DNA of 64,000 nt from Bidens hawaiensis. Lineage: Eukaryota; Streptophyta; Magnoliopsida; Asterales; Asteraceae. The stretch lies in NCBI GenBank assembly GCA_021521415.1, contig JAIQDT010005768.1, positions 62,001-126,000 on the forward strand. Direction: 5' to 3'. A model generated the notes under the pieces. It saw only the letters and a list, made by a program, of their open reading frames with translations, did no database searches and was not told the origin of the DNA. Made by a program: the position numbers and the translations under genes. This document shows positions 53,511 to 64,000 of this stretch, one piece after another (the first letter of the stretch is position 1; every line of letters begins with the position of its first letter).

Positions 53511-56215
53511 ACACATATGTAATATAATGTTACGTATGGCATATATGCAGTGTCAAATAACAAATGATTTATTTGATTAGAATGACCAATTGAGTTCCTT
53601 TCTACTTACTGATGTTGCTCAACAAGGTACCATATTGTTTATATACTACATACAAGTAATATAATGTTATGTATTACATATATGCAGTATAAAATTACAT
53701 ATGGTTTATTTGACCAAGATGTCCATTCCAGCTTCTATGTTGATATTGCTTCAAGTTCTAGCAATTACACTGGTAATATCTTTACAATTTTATGGTGTTG
53801 AACAATAAGGTAACATCATGTATTCTACATATATGTAATATTATGTTACATGTGATTGATACATATTAAATTAACATGTATTTGTTTAGAAATAGTTATT
53901 ACTCAAGGAAAATACCATAATTTGTTTGAACGGACATCCCAAACGAGTCCAACGTATATTGCACGTAAGCAATATAACGATCGCCTAACAGACAACTTTT
54001 TTCCTTTGTGGTTTATTCACAATATATTTATAATAGTTTATGTTAATATGTTTTAATGTGTTATACGTGACTTATGTGTAGGTTAACCTTGATGCACATG
54101 ATAAATCAGATTTTTGTTCATACACGGATTTCGCGCGTATCGGCTATATGTCAAATGTGCAGACATGTTTTTTTGTGTATTTGTATAAGTATTTCTATCT
54201 TTTAAAATCAGCTATGTTAGTTGATTTTGGTCAATAATGTTTGCGAGATTGTCGGTAATTTATCATGTAATGATACCTGAAGCATGATTATTAATCAATT
54301 CACAACATATATGCAACCTTATATGTTTGTATGTATTACATATGTGTAGTCTATGCTTTTTAAATTGTCCATGTGCATGTTAACATTGAATATCAACACC
54401 AAACTAAAAACTAAAGAAAAAAATTATTATAAATACGTGATACAATCGTAATATATATATGTCATACACTAGTGCTACATATATGTAGGACATTATAGTA
54501 CAACATATATGTAATAAATTTATACAATCATATTATATTGTTTAAAAAATATATGAAACAAAAGTACTGCATATATGCAATCACAATAATTCATACGAGT
54601 GATGTAATCATAACTTATCTAAACTATACCGTCAAATATACTATATTACATATATGTAGTTCACATAAAATTTATATTGTCATGCCTTTTATTTGACATT
54701 GCATTAACACAAGCAAATAACTGACGTGGAGACAGAGGAGTTCGCATTTCAAAGCATGAAATTTCGCACACCTTTTGTTAACTATAAACAAACATATGCA
54801 GCAAATTAAAATTTTGTTTTTTTTAACCAATCAAAAGATCTTTCATTACCACAACAACAATTTCAAGGACAATCTCAACAAAGAGCTTAAAATAAAGCCA
54901 ACAACCACCTATTTCTAGAGTTATACAAAGGTTTTGTACTACAAATACAAAATTAGTAATTATCCAAAAAATTGTTTCAGATGTCTTATTCTGCCTTTAC
55001 AAATTGCATTCGAGTATGGTATTCTCTAGCATCTTTATTCATGGGTGTGTTGCTTTTTGTTTTCTTCTTCTAACTTCTGGTCCATAAGCATATGGCTATC
55101 CAATTAGGTGTATTTTACACATGAAGTCAAGAAATAAAATCTTTTGACTTTGACAACTATTATCTTTTACCATCATTTGTCTTCATTTGTCTCTTGATGC
55201 CACATTAAATTGCACAAATCTATTACAGAAACAACGACTGTATTATGAACATAAGAACCAAAATGTAGGAAGTCAAAAACATATGGATCCATATATATAG
55301 TGTATCAACGGAAAACATCTATAAAACAAAACATGTTTTGACTTTTGACTTACTACAAATTGACATGTCTTCTTCGATTGTGGGTCGTTAAACGTTCGAT
55401 CATCACTCGCAGATTCTAGCATTTGAAGTCTCTTAGGATTCCAGCTCACACAGTTTACAGTCATTGAATGGCAATTTACATGTCTTCTCTGATTGTGGGC
55501 TATTATATGTTCGATCATCACTCGCAAATGCTAGCATTTGAAGTCTCTTAGGATTCCATCTCACACAGTTTACAGTCATTTAATGGCCAGAATAAACCAG
55601 AAGTATAAACCTGAAGGTCAGGTAAAAATATTAAAACATATTATTTTGATATGATCAAAAACACTTTCTTGTCTAAAATATTTATTTTTTATTTCCTTTA
55701 ATAATGACATAAACTTTTGAATAAAATGATCTAAGAAACTGATGCATTAGATAAGTATCTTATTTGACTTTCACCTCGTTTGACCTGTTTTTTTCAATAC
55801 CTCAGTTTCTTTCTTTCTTTATTTATTTTTGTATGCCTTCTTTGTTTAATGCTCTTCATCACCTAATCATATATTAAAGAAAACCATTAATATTTATACG
55901 TGATACAAAAGTAATACACATAATTAATTATAATAAATGGTACACTTAACATTGTTAAGTTCAAACATGTTACATATATGTAATATACCTAAACATATAC
56001 ACTTACATTCACTATTATTTTCAAAACTACATATATGCAATATAACTCACTTATACAGTAAAATACATCATTTATAAACTACATAAATGTAGTACATCAG
56101 TATTGCATAAATGTAATACAGAAAAGTTGTAAATACATGTATTATAACAACACTGTATATATGTAATGCATATGTGTAGTACTTATATACATGTAGTACA
56201 AGACAATACATATAT
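53511..56215. repeat. Dispersed TACATATATGTA palindromes
   Basis: The word (T/C)ACATATATG(T/C)A or a one-base variant appears near 53511, 53676, 53827, 54305, 54477, 54502, 54567, 54647, 55970, 56027, 56072, 56152 and 56203, often followed by ATAT(A/T)ATGTTA. Spacing is irregular, so it is not a tandem array. Confidence 0.7.
55363..55590. repeat. 115-bp tandem duplication
   Basis: ACATGTCTTCTTCGATTGTG at 55363 repeats as ACATGTCTTCTCTGATTGTG at 55478. Both copies contain GTTCGATCATCACTCGCA and AGTCTCTTAGGATTCCA. Confidence 0.85.
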
Positions 56216-56899
56216 GTAATACTTGAAAATCATGTAAAATACATGAACTACTTAACATGTGCAACATTCATGGCTTTTCATATGCAATTAATGTACAAAT
56301 TATTGTCTTCTGCACTATATTGTTACTCAATTAAAAGAAAACAAAACTTAGCCTATCAAACATGATAACCTCTGTTTTGCTTAATTAGGTGTATAATACA
56401 CCTAATCGATGAGATAATGTGTGAATTGAATATCACAATCGTTTATATGTTAATGTTGTTCTGATTTGTAATCACTTTCCAAGCAGATCTGGACAAACTA
56501 GATAATCGAAATAACGATTCTGAAAGAACCCTAGTTATGAGTGAAGATTCAAGGAGTGAAGGCATGGATTAAAACGGTTTCTAACATAATTATGAAGCAA
56601 CCAATTGATATATACAAAATTACATGTGCCAAATTGGAGGTGAGAGTGGACCAACGGTGGCGACGTGGTGGCGGAGCAACAATGGGAGATTTGGAGAACG
56701 ATGGAGAAGAGAACCATTAGAATTTGGTCAATTCCAACTTTACCCCTTCTCATTAAAAAACCCATTTTATTTTTTGTTTCCCCCTTCTTATTTTATCCAC
56801 TGGTTAACTAAAATCAATGGTCTTTTCCTAAGTTCTCTAGTTCTCTCATTAGTAGGAGTTCTCTCTTTATCCCACCCATATATATATATATATATATAT

Positions 56900-57118
56900 G
56901 GGTTATAATAAAAAAATAGTTTTCTAGGAAGAGTAAGAATAAATCTAGGCCATTAGATCTGGGATCTAGTGGTTGAGATTGGTAGTTTTCAAAATACCAA
57001 ATCGTTTCCTAGGATAGAGGATTTAGGCTACATTGTTCCCTAAATAGGCTCACATAGTTTCCTAACTCTAAATTCTTGGTACTCTTCCTACAAAAGTATG
57101 TATTTTTATTTCAACCCT
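56900..57118. mobile_element. MITE in TA repeats, copy 1
   Basis: GGGTTATAATAAAAAAATAG ... TTTCTAGGAAGAGTA at the left is mirrored by TACTCTTCCTACAAAAGTAT ... ATTTTTATTTCAACCC at the right. (TA)n lies on both sides. It contains GGCCATTAGATCTGGGATCT. Confidence 0.65.
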
Positions 57119-57136
57119 TATATATATATATATATG

Positions 57137-57390
57137 AGAGGATTATCCTAAAAATAAATAATTTCCTAGGAAGACTAGGAATAAATCATAGTCATTAGAT
57201 CATATTAATCAATGGTTGAGATTTAAAATTACCAATAACCGATATAGTTTTATAGAATTACTCTTTCATCATTATAACCGACATAGTTTCCTAGAATTGT
57301 TCTTTCACCATAATTTGTAATGCCAAATGTCAAAAATTTGTTGGTTCTTACCATTCCTAGGAAACTCCTTATTTTTATTTGAACTCTTTT
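57137..57390. mobile_element. MITE in TA repeats, copy 2
   Basis: GAGAGGATTATCC ... AATTTCCTAGGAAGA at the left mirrors ATTCCTAGGAAACTCC ... TTTATTTGAACTCTTTT at the right. (TA)n lies on both sides. Same family as copy 1, with the related CATTAGATCATATTAATCAA core. Confidence 0.6.
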
Positions 57391-57914
57391 ATATATATAT
57401 ATATATTTGACATAATGTATCCATTGTACTCACCAAGATGTTATTATTGTAATAAAATATCCTTTCATTCATGAATTCAACTATATGCTCGGTTTGTTTA
57501 CACACACATTCAACATGATGAACACAAATTCAATAATGATGTTGACGATGATTACGATACCGGCTTCCGCTAATAATCTATCAGAGCTAGCAGAATAGTT
57601 CCTGTTGCATTTTCAATTAGTAATTGTAAACAATGGTGGTGGTTGTAGGCCCCTGTGCATATCATTTATTAACTCAGTCATCTATTCGCATATTCGGCAA
57701 CCCCTCCATTTAATGAAAACTGACCAGAAGTTATATAAGCATCTCATGTTGTTTGTCTTCACAACATTTTTGAACTTTGGAATGATGAGTCACCTTTAGT
57801 AGGAAGATTAACGATTTCAGTTGGCACTCGAGCTAACCGCAATGGCTTCTCAAGACGTCAACTTGGAAGTTGGAAGTGGAACACATTTTTAGAAAAAGAT
57901 TTTTAACTAGTTCT
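57391..57914. other. Non-coding; contains a copy of part of 27.7-27.9 kb
   Basis: About 57690-57850 matches 27765-27915 (GGCAACCCCTCCATTTAATG; ATGTTGTTTGTCTTCACAAC). No gene recognised. Confidence 0.6.
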
Positions 57915-58394
57915 TGTTGGAATATATCTCATGATAAATGTGGCCTTCTAAATCATTTTTGTAAGGCCCCGTTACCGGTGCCCTACTTTGGACGTTGGAT
58001 TTACTCATAAACACAGTTCTAAATATCAGAGTTAATTAAAACTTTTGCGGAATATAAAAACTTTCATTAAACATTACATCTAATTCATAAACATGTCTTT
58101 AAACAACCATTTTTGTCTTTCAAAATTAAAACATCAATTAAAAACACTATGAGTCATCATATGCCAGCCTCTTATTCTTCTGCCATGTGCCCCCGCTCAA
58201 GCCAGCTATCTCATTCTACTCACATGCATGCATACTAAAAGTCAGCGTAGCTGAGTGAGTTCTAATTAATCATACAACATACAACACATTCATAACTACA
58301 TACTTCCGTACATACTTCATACTTTCATACTTTCTTTAGTAACATTCATACCTTCTTTCTTTCATATTCATACATTACGTTTTAAAGAGCATTA

Positions 58395-58545
58395 CGCCCT
58401 ATAACCTTCGCATATATTATTAGGGTATGCAACACTGTAACCTTTGCATATATTATTAGGGTATGCAACCCTGTAACCTTCGCATATATTATTAAGGTAT
58501 GCAACCCTTTAACCTTCACATATATTATTAGGGTATGCAACCATT
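58395..58545. repeat. GGGTATGCAACCCTGTAACC repeats
   Basis: Four units of about 38 bp: CCTTCGCATATATTATTA followed by GGGTATGCAACCCTGTAA. Confidence 0.8.
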
Positions 58546-59264
58546 TAACCTTACATTACCTTTCTTATCATTATCATTACCATTATCACATTCATACATA
58601 CCTTTCATAATATCATGCATGCAATATTCATACATACTTTCTTTCATATACTCATATCATACTAGCTACGCTATACCTTCCTTAACGATACGTGCAATAT
58701 CCGAAGATCGTTCACGTACTGTCAAGCATACATTCATAATATAAACATAAGTATCACATTCATCATTAAAACATACACTTACCATTTAAGGTAAGTGTAT
58801 TAACATTCACAACACAGCCCCGAAAACATAACAAGGAAATGGGGCTAGAAACTCACCTGAACTCGGTTACGTTCACCGTTAATAGTTATTACTTTCTTTA
58901 GCTGTGCGCGACTAATTGTATAACAATTACACGTATCAATTAACTATCACTACCCATATCGTGTTTCTAGTTTAATTATAACCCTCAACTAACAGGGTCC
59001 GGGGGCAGCGCCCCTGGCAGCGGGGTTCTAGGGGCGGCAGCCCCTAGCAAGGTCCAAGGGGCAGAGCCCCTGGCAGCGGGGTTCTAGGGGCGGCAGCCCC
59101 TAGCAAGGTCCAAGGGGCAGAGCCCCTGGCTAGGGTTAAACTGTCAGGTCAGCTTGGAAAAATTTTATTTTCATTAACTGTTCTTAACAAAATTTCCATT
59201 AGAAATCTTAAATTATTATTTTATTGTTAACTCGTACATTATAACAAATGGCCTTTGATTAAGC

Positions 59265-59570
59265 CTGATTCGTTATCTTACATGGTCTGATTCATTAGCT
59301 AATTCGTTATCTTTACATGGTCTGGTTCGTTATCCTCATTCGTTATCTTAACATGACTTGATTCGTCATCCTGATCCGTTATCTTATCCTAACGAATTAG
59401 CATATAATGAATGACCTGATTCGTTATCTTAATCTAACGAATTAGCATATAACGAATGACCTGATTCGTTATCTTAATCTGACGAATGGATAGATAACGA
59501 ATTAAGGGTTCATTCATTATCAAGTCACAAGAATGAGTCCCATTCGTTATGACTGCGTAATGAATGATTA
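59265..59570. repeat. ATTCGTTATCTTA / TAACGAAT repeats
   Basis: GATTCGTTATCTTA(A/C) and its inverse AACGAATTAGCATATAA recur about ten times with variable spacing, so many pairs are mutually inverted. Occupies the place of the 33-bp array in the young relative. Confidence 0.75.
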
Positions 59571-60637
59571 ATCATAACGAATTATCAACAGTGCCTATCC
59601 AGACTTTGACTCAGGGGTCAAAGTCAAAATCGTCAAGAACAGTCAACATCAGATCTGTGATTAAACACCAAATCTCGATGAAACAACGTGATTTTGGTAT
59701 CACCTCTCCTATAAACCCCAATCCATCAATAATCTAAATATTAGGTTTTACATGGTGCGTTTTACAAATATATACATACGGTTCATTAATCAATCGATTA
59801 ACCCATCAAATATTAAGGAATTTCAGTGAGGGTTTTTGTGTTGGATTCGCTTTTACCATTTATACCTAGATCTAAGAATGCTAAACGAATCCGAACCTAA
59901 ATGAACAAAGTTCCATTGTAAACGTACCTTAAGCGAGTCGGTTTACGAACACGAGCTAGTCTTGATGTAGGTTTGGCTTGTTACGACGTTCTAGCACCAA
60001 CAAGCTCGGGTTTTCACCTTCGGATCTTGGTTCGGGATATAGGATGGTGTTCGTGTGTGTTTTTTAAGGTGTAGGCTATGGTGTAGAGATGGATAAAAAT
60101 GGAAAGGATTAGGGTTTAAGAGGTATTTATACTCCATTAACCCATGGACCTAAGGCCCATTCCATCTCTTATTTCATCTTCCAGACTCCAAGTCGACCCT
60201 CTTATAGTTTATTATCTAAACCGATACACGACACAATAATGAATAAACAAAATTTTCTTTTATTAATGTTACCGAAAGTAGGATGTTACAATTTTTATAA
60301 TTAACCTAATGATATAAATAGTCCCTAATTAAATTGGTAATTATGTGATGGATATAATTACATAATATGAAAAGACTTAGAAACTCTTGTCCTTTGATGT
60401 CTTTCGTGAGTTTATTTATAAACACCACTTGAATAATCTCATACACATACAATCTCCATCAAAACTAAGGCATCTAAAGGGAAGTGAGAAAGATTAATAA
60501 AATATCTTCATCATCTTTAAAGATAACCATCCCTACAAGTAAGTATGACTAATAATTCATTTATCTAATGTTCATGATTGAGTTTTCATGTTCGTGGTTT
60601 TTAATATTGCCCATGTTATAACGATATAATCAACATG

Positions 60638-60649
60638 TGGTATCAGAGC
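60638..60649 (+). promoter_or_regulatory. Primer-binding site (tRNA-iMet type)
   Basis: TGGTATCAGAGC, two bases after the LTR end CAACA. Confidence 0.88.
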
Positions 60650-62050
60650 TAATGTTGATTATATCAAATTAATCATTAAAATAAATTTTATCTATCACTG
60701 ATTTAAGCTTATGAATCTTGAAATTAAGAATCGCTATAAGTTCTTGATAATTGATAAATGTTCTTCTGGAATAAATGGAATCAATCTTAATGTGAAAACT
60801 GAATTATGATTTTATAAATTAAAATATACCTATTGTTGTCGGTGTATTAAATTCCACTACTGCTTAGTCGAAATTACCATCTTCCATTTTACGTGAATAT
60901 TATGAGAAACTGAAACAACGCATATACTAAATATTTCATATTAAAATTTCTCATGAAAAATTATAAATCCATTTCATATAATTTATCTATAAAAGCCTTG
61001 GAATTATATCATAAACCATTATTTTCGATGGGTTCGAACACCAACAGAATTTATTGTTTGTAGCCGAACTAGTATGCTTCGTGTTAGAAAAACTTAATAA
61101 CTGTTGTGGGCCTTGTGGCCATATTTTAAATAATATATTTGATGCCATGTATAGATTGTCATATGGTGAGATAGTTTTATATTAATGCAAATCATATATT
61201 AATTTATGTTAGATTAGCTCCTACTGTTATGTATAGAAAGCTGATTTTATATGCATCATATTTTACATACATCCAATAATTTCTTATGCCTTATTTTATT
61301 CCATATGGCTCATTTTATTAGACTTTTACATGCCTTAACTAGCATTAATTTTTTTTCACTTATAATTTTGAATGTGTGGACCAAAACTCAATTAAAAAAT
61401 TACTTTACACACTCAAGAAAGAAAATTTAACTGGTATGTAACATGTTATTGTGATATTTTATTGCTTGATTAACTCATGAATTAAAATTGATTACTGTAT
61501 GGTAAACTAATTTAAAGTTGTTAGTTATGTTTGCATCACTAATGACATAAGTTATTAGCTTTTATGATTTGAATGATCGAACCAACGGGAAGTCATTCAT
61601 GTAAGTTCAACATAAAATTTATATAATGTGTATTGTCAAATAATAAACCCAACGTCTAGTTGTTTGATGATAAATAGGCGTAACATGCATGAATATACAC
61701 TTCTGCCCAACGGTGATGTGTGTATTTATGTGTTGAATTTATTGTTTTATGTATGTTCATGATACTTGAGTGGTGGTCAAAGTCAACGCAAAACCAACAT
61801 TCAGTTAGAGCCATACAATTATTTGTTCATAATACTTGAACGTCGGTCATAGCCAACGCGAAGCAACTTTCAGTTAGAACATTATTTTTCATTCATAATA
61901 TTTGGATGTTGGTCAATGCCAACGTGAAGCCAATGTTCAAATAGAATTTTAGTTTTAACCTATTATTTTGGTGTTATGATGGGTTTTTATCTTCAACGTA
62001 ATAATTATGTCTGTTTTATTTTGATTACCCAATTATTTAGCTCACTTCAA
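60650..62050 (+). other. Copia leader with a three-copy repeat
   Basis: AT-rich, no ORF. At about 61765-61945 a unit of roughly 75 bp with ATACTTGA(A/G)(C/T)G(T/G)(C/T)GGTC and CCAACGCGAAGC...TTCAGTTAGA occurs three times. Confidence 0.6.
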
Positions 62051-63054
62051 CTATGCCACTTTTGCACGTATTAATCTAACATCCATTATCACTCCAAATT
62101 TTGGAGTTGAAGTTCTGACTGGGGCAAACTTTGCCTCATGGAGGGACTCGGTCAAACTTGTTCGTGTCATGTTGGATCTTGATTATACCCTGAGGCATGA
62201 TGCTCCCTCTACTCTTACTGAGGAAAGCACAACATGACAGAAACAAGAGTATGAAAGGTGGGAAAGATCTAACCGAATGTGTATGATGGTAATCAAGAAT
62301 TCCATCTTAGTTGCTATTAAGGGAGCAATGCTGATTCTAAAAATGCTAAAAGTTATCTAACTCATTGGAGGAACAGTTCAAAGGATCTTCAAAAGCGCAT
62401 GCGAGCACCTTAATTCTGAAGATGCTTACTTTAAAGTACAATGGGGTAAGTGATGTTCGTGAACACGTAATGATGATGAATGACCTGACTAATAAACTCA
62501 AGAGCTTAGACATGGAAATCAGTTATGGTTTTCTAGTACACTTCATTATGACCTTTCTTCCAACACGCTCTGATGCTTTCAAAATTAACTATAACATTCA
62601 GAGAGATAAATGGTCAATGAGTGAGTTGATAGCAATGTGTGTGCAAGAGGAAGAACGTTTGAAGTTAGAAAAACCAGATGTGGTTTATGTCACCACTACC
62701 AAACCAATAAAGAGGAACGGAAACTTCAAAGAGGAAAGTTCCAAAGTCCATAAAGCTAGTACAAGTGCATCCCCTAGCTCAAAAGCCACACCCGGAAAAC
62801 TTAGCTTCAAATTCTACCGTAACACGGGGCACAAGCAGCGAGATTGCCCTAAATTCAAGGAATGGCTAGTTAAGAAGGGTAACCATCTATTTATTATATG
62901 TTATTCCTTTAATATTAATGTTCCTATTAACACATGGTGGGTTGATTCTGGTTCTATGGTTCATGATACTAACTCTATACATGGATATTCCTTACAATAC
63001 GGAGGCTGGAAAAAAACCAAAGGACAATTAGAGTGGGAGATGGTGACGAATTAA
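62051..63054 (+). pseudogene. gag: Copia gag and protease remnant
   Basis: Gag begins near 62055 with NFGVEVLTGANFASW (UBN2-type gag core), LDYTLRHDAP and YERWERSNRM. TGA at about 62235 replaces Trp, and a shift and stop follow near 62360. It then reads openly from 62365: MLTLKYNGVSDVREHVM, MTFLPTRSDAFKINYN, MSELIAMCVQEEERL. The zinc knuckle reads FKFYRNTGHKQRDC, so its first two Cys are lost. The protease active site is present in WWVDSGSMVHDTNS (DSG). The frame ends at 63054 after a one-base shift near 63030. Confidence 0.8.
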
Positions 63055-63690
63055 ATGTTGAAGCTGTTGGTACCATGCAATTAATAATGAAAACAGGTCA
63101 TTGTATTAAACTTTTTGATACTTTGTATGTACCGAGAATAACTCGGAATTTAGTATTGATACAAAAGTTGGATTATGAAGTTTATAATGTTTTGCATAGA
63201 AATGGAAAAGTCACTATTACTTTAAACTCTCATGTCATTGGTTGTGGTTCTCTAGAAGGAAGTCTCTATAAGTTAGAACTAGAAGATCAATTTTCAAAAT
63301 CATTGTTATCTTATAATGTGAATGAAAACACTAGTAAACGAAAACGAGATTTGGAAACATCATCCATGTTGTGGCATCAACATTTAGGCCACATATCACG
63401 GGATCGAATGTTAAACTCGTAAAGGATGAAGTATTACCAAATCTTGATTTCTTCGATTTTGAAAAATGTGTTAAATGTATAAAAGGAAAAAAGACAAAAA
63501 AACAATAAGAAAGGTGCCACTAGGAGTTCTGGACTTTTAGAATTCATACACACTAATATTTGTGGCCCTTTCCCTCCTGGCATAACTGCCCATACGTCTT
63601 TCATAACTTTCATATATGATCACTCTCGTTACATGTACTTGTATTTAATCAAGAGAAATCTGAAGCACTTGACATGTTTAAAATCTTTAT
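63033..63690 (+). pseudogene. pol: Copia protease end, pre-integrase and integrase start
   Basis: Continues in another frame: LYVPRITRNLV (protease C-terminal part), SLEGSLYKLELE, then SSMLWHQHLGHISRDRM, the GAG-pre-integrase HHCC region. A TAA at 63420 and later shifts break it. The integrase core start is readable after 63530 (GLLEFIHTNICGPFPPG, where D of the usual TDI is N; FITFIYDHSRYMYLYLI). Coding stops abruptly near 63690 at an inserted LTR. Confidence 0.78.
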
Positions 63691-64000
63691 TTCACACCCC
63701 CATCTTAGGCCTAGGCGTGTTATCCATAGCTGGTACCGTTTTTGTAAATAAATCAGAGTTACGGTTTAATTGCGAAAATATTGGCGTGGATTAAAATATT
63801 AATATTTACATATCATCAAAACACGGGGTTATAAAATACCCGGATAAATTTTACAAAAGATTCATTGTTTATAAAAACCACTAGTTTATATTTAACATTA
63901 ACAAATTTATCTGAGCCATCAAATCGTCTAATTGCCACTTCGTTTTCCCAAGATTCTAATCTTCATTACCTATAAAACAATTTAAAATACGTCAACAACA
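63691..64000. repeat. LTR-like sequence inserted in Copia integrase, runs off the window
   Basis: Begins near TTTCACACCCCCATCTTAGG, close to the TGTCACACCCC start common in plant gypsy LTRs. AATCAGAGTTACGGTTTAAT...GCGAAAATATTGGCGTGG is laid out like ATCAGAGTTTATTAAAAC...CGCGGAATATAAAACATC in the young element's LTR. The second half and any TSD are outside the window. Confidence 0.5.

Larger units (their letters stand above)
52918..56877. mobile_element. TIR element of about 4 kb inserted in TA repeats
   Basis: Left GGATCAAGAGAGAACTCC then GGGAGAGAACTAGAGAACTC (about 52925-52970) is mirrored at the right by AGTTCTCTAGTTCTCTC then GGAGTTCTCTCTTTATCC (about 56830-56873), and both sides border (TA)n. 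The interior is AT-rich with many TACATATATGTA palindromes. The longest frames (for example 53141-53527) match nothing I know. Insertion in TA microsatellites recalls Micron-like and other TA-targeting MITEs, but this is long for that class. Confidence 0.55.
57960..60290 (-). mobile_element. Solo LTR, 2331 bp, TSD ATTTT, relative of the young element's LTR
   Basis: Plus strand TGTAAGGCCCCGTTACC ... GTAGGATGTTACA, flanked by ATTTT at 57955-57959 and 60291-60295. It shares with 36214-38823 the ends, GTCGG/GTTGGATTTACTCAT, ATACTAAAAGTCAGC, AATATCCGAAGATCGTTCAC, the ACAGCCCCGAAAACATAAC block and the GC hairpins. Minus orientation is inferred from that relationship. It differs in its arrays: GGGTATGCAACC repeats at 58380-58555 and ATTCGTTATC repeats at about 59265-59570 replace the two arrays of the young element. 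Confidence 0.88.
57915..60635 (+). repeat. Copia 5' LTR (about 385 bp without the insertion)
   Basis: TGTTGGAATATATCTC at the left, ATAACGATATAATCAACA at the right. Bases 57960-60290 are a later insertion, and 60291-60295 repeat the target ATTTT. Confidence 0.8.
57915..63690 (+). mobile_element. Ty1/copia element, 5' LTR split by a solo LTR and integrase cut by another LTR
   Basis: 5' LTR in two pieces (57915-57959 and 60296-60635), PBS, a 1.4-kb AT-rich leader, gag, protease and the start of integrase. The reading is then interrupted near 63690. Ends TGTTGG...TCAACA are complementary (TGTTG/CAACA). Coding parts have stops, a frameshift and lost zinc ligands, so it is inactive. RT and the 3' LTR are outside the window. 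Confidence 0.85.

Noticed and set aside
57829..60290. Complete gypsy element at 57960-60290
   Set aside because: No PBS, PPT or internal domain between the ends; a single LTR with TSD ATTTT explains it.

Overview
The window is plant nuclear DNA, most likely from a eudicot and probably from Asteraceae. That placement is an inference from the repeat repertoire: long LTRs beginning TGTAAGGCCCCGAACC, Tat-lineage elements with a plant-transposon-like extra ORF, and a CCHC/ARID-like gene fragment. I see no intact host gene. Almost all of the 64 kb is transposable-element sequence in nested layers, with decayed gene fragments, a plastid DNA insert and simple repeats. The dense nesting suggests heterochromatin or a gene-poor arm.

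Layout. 1-3062: 3' end of a Sirevirus-like Copia element with a spliced extra ORF, two polypurine tracts and a 467-bp 3' LTR. It sits inside a 46-bp satellite belonging to a minus-strand non-autonomous Tat-like element (to 6453). 6747-9349: a low-complexity TIR element carrying a 1996-bp solo LTR with TSD ATACC. 9676-13066: a complete non-autonomous relative of the 3-6.4 kb element with both LTRs and PBS. 14431-22611: an old Tat-lineage Ty3/gypsy element with degraded gag-pol and an antisense extra ORF. About 22935-23505: nuclear plastid DNA with the trnL-UAA 5' exon. 24-34.4 kb: two diverged copies of a block carrying a spacer-less inverted repeat of a zinc-finger homeodomain (ZF-HD) gene fragment; one copy also holds a MITE with TSD TTA. 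A broken L1-type LINE lies between them.

36214-43467: a very young minus-strand element with indistinguishable 2610-bp LTRs, TSD GACTC, tRNA-iMet PBS and an intact gag, but no pol. 43996-45.5 kb: a second gag-only element, of another chromovirus type. 45.5-46 kb: a CCHC gene fragment. 46.15-48.43 kb: the 5' part of a Tat/Ogre-like element with a spliced extra ORF. It is cut by a fold-back element (to 52372) whose left arm holds a 2425-bp solo LTR and whose right arm keeps the empty site. 52.6-57.4 kb: a series of TIR elements separated by TA microsatellites. 57915 to about 63690: a Copia element whose 5' LTR is split by a 2331-bp solo LTR and whose integrase is cut by a further LTR running off the end.

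No set of genes works together as a pathway. What the window does show is mobilisation in trans (gag-only and coding-free elements with good ends), solo-LTR formation, satellite birth inside retroelement 3' regions, and capture and inversion of a transcription-factor fragment. Coordinates of well-defined LTRs and TSDs were read base by base; other borders are approximate and marked so.
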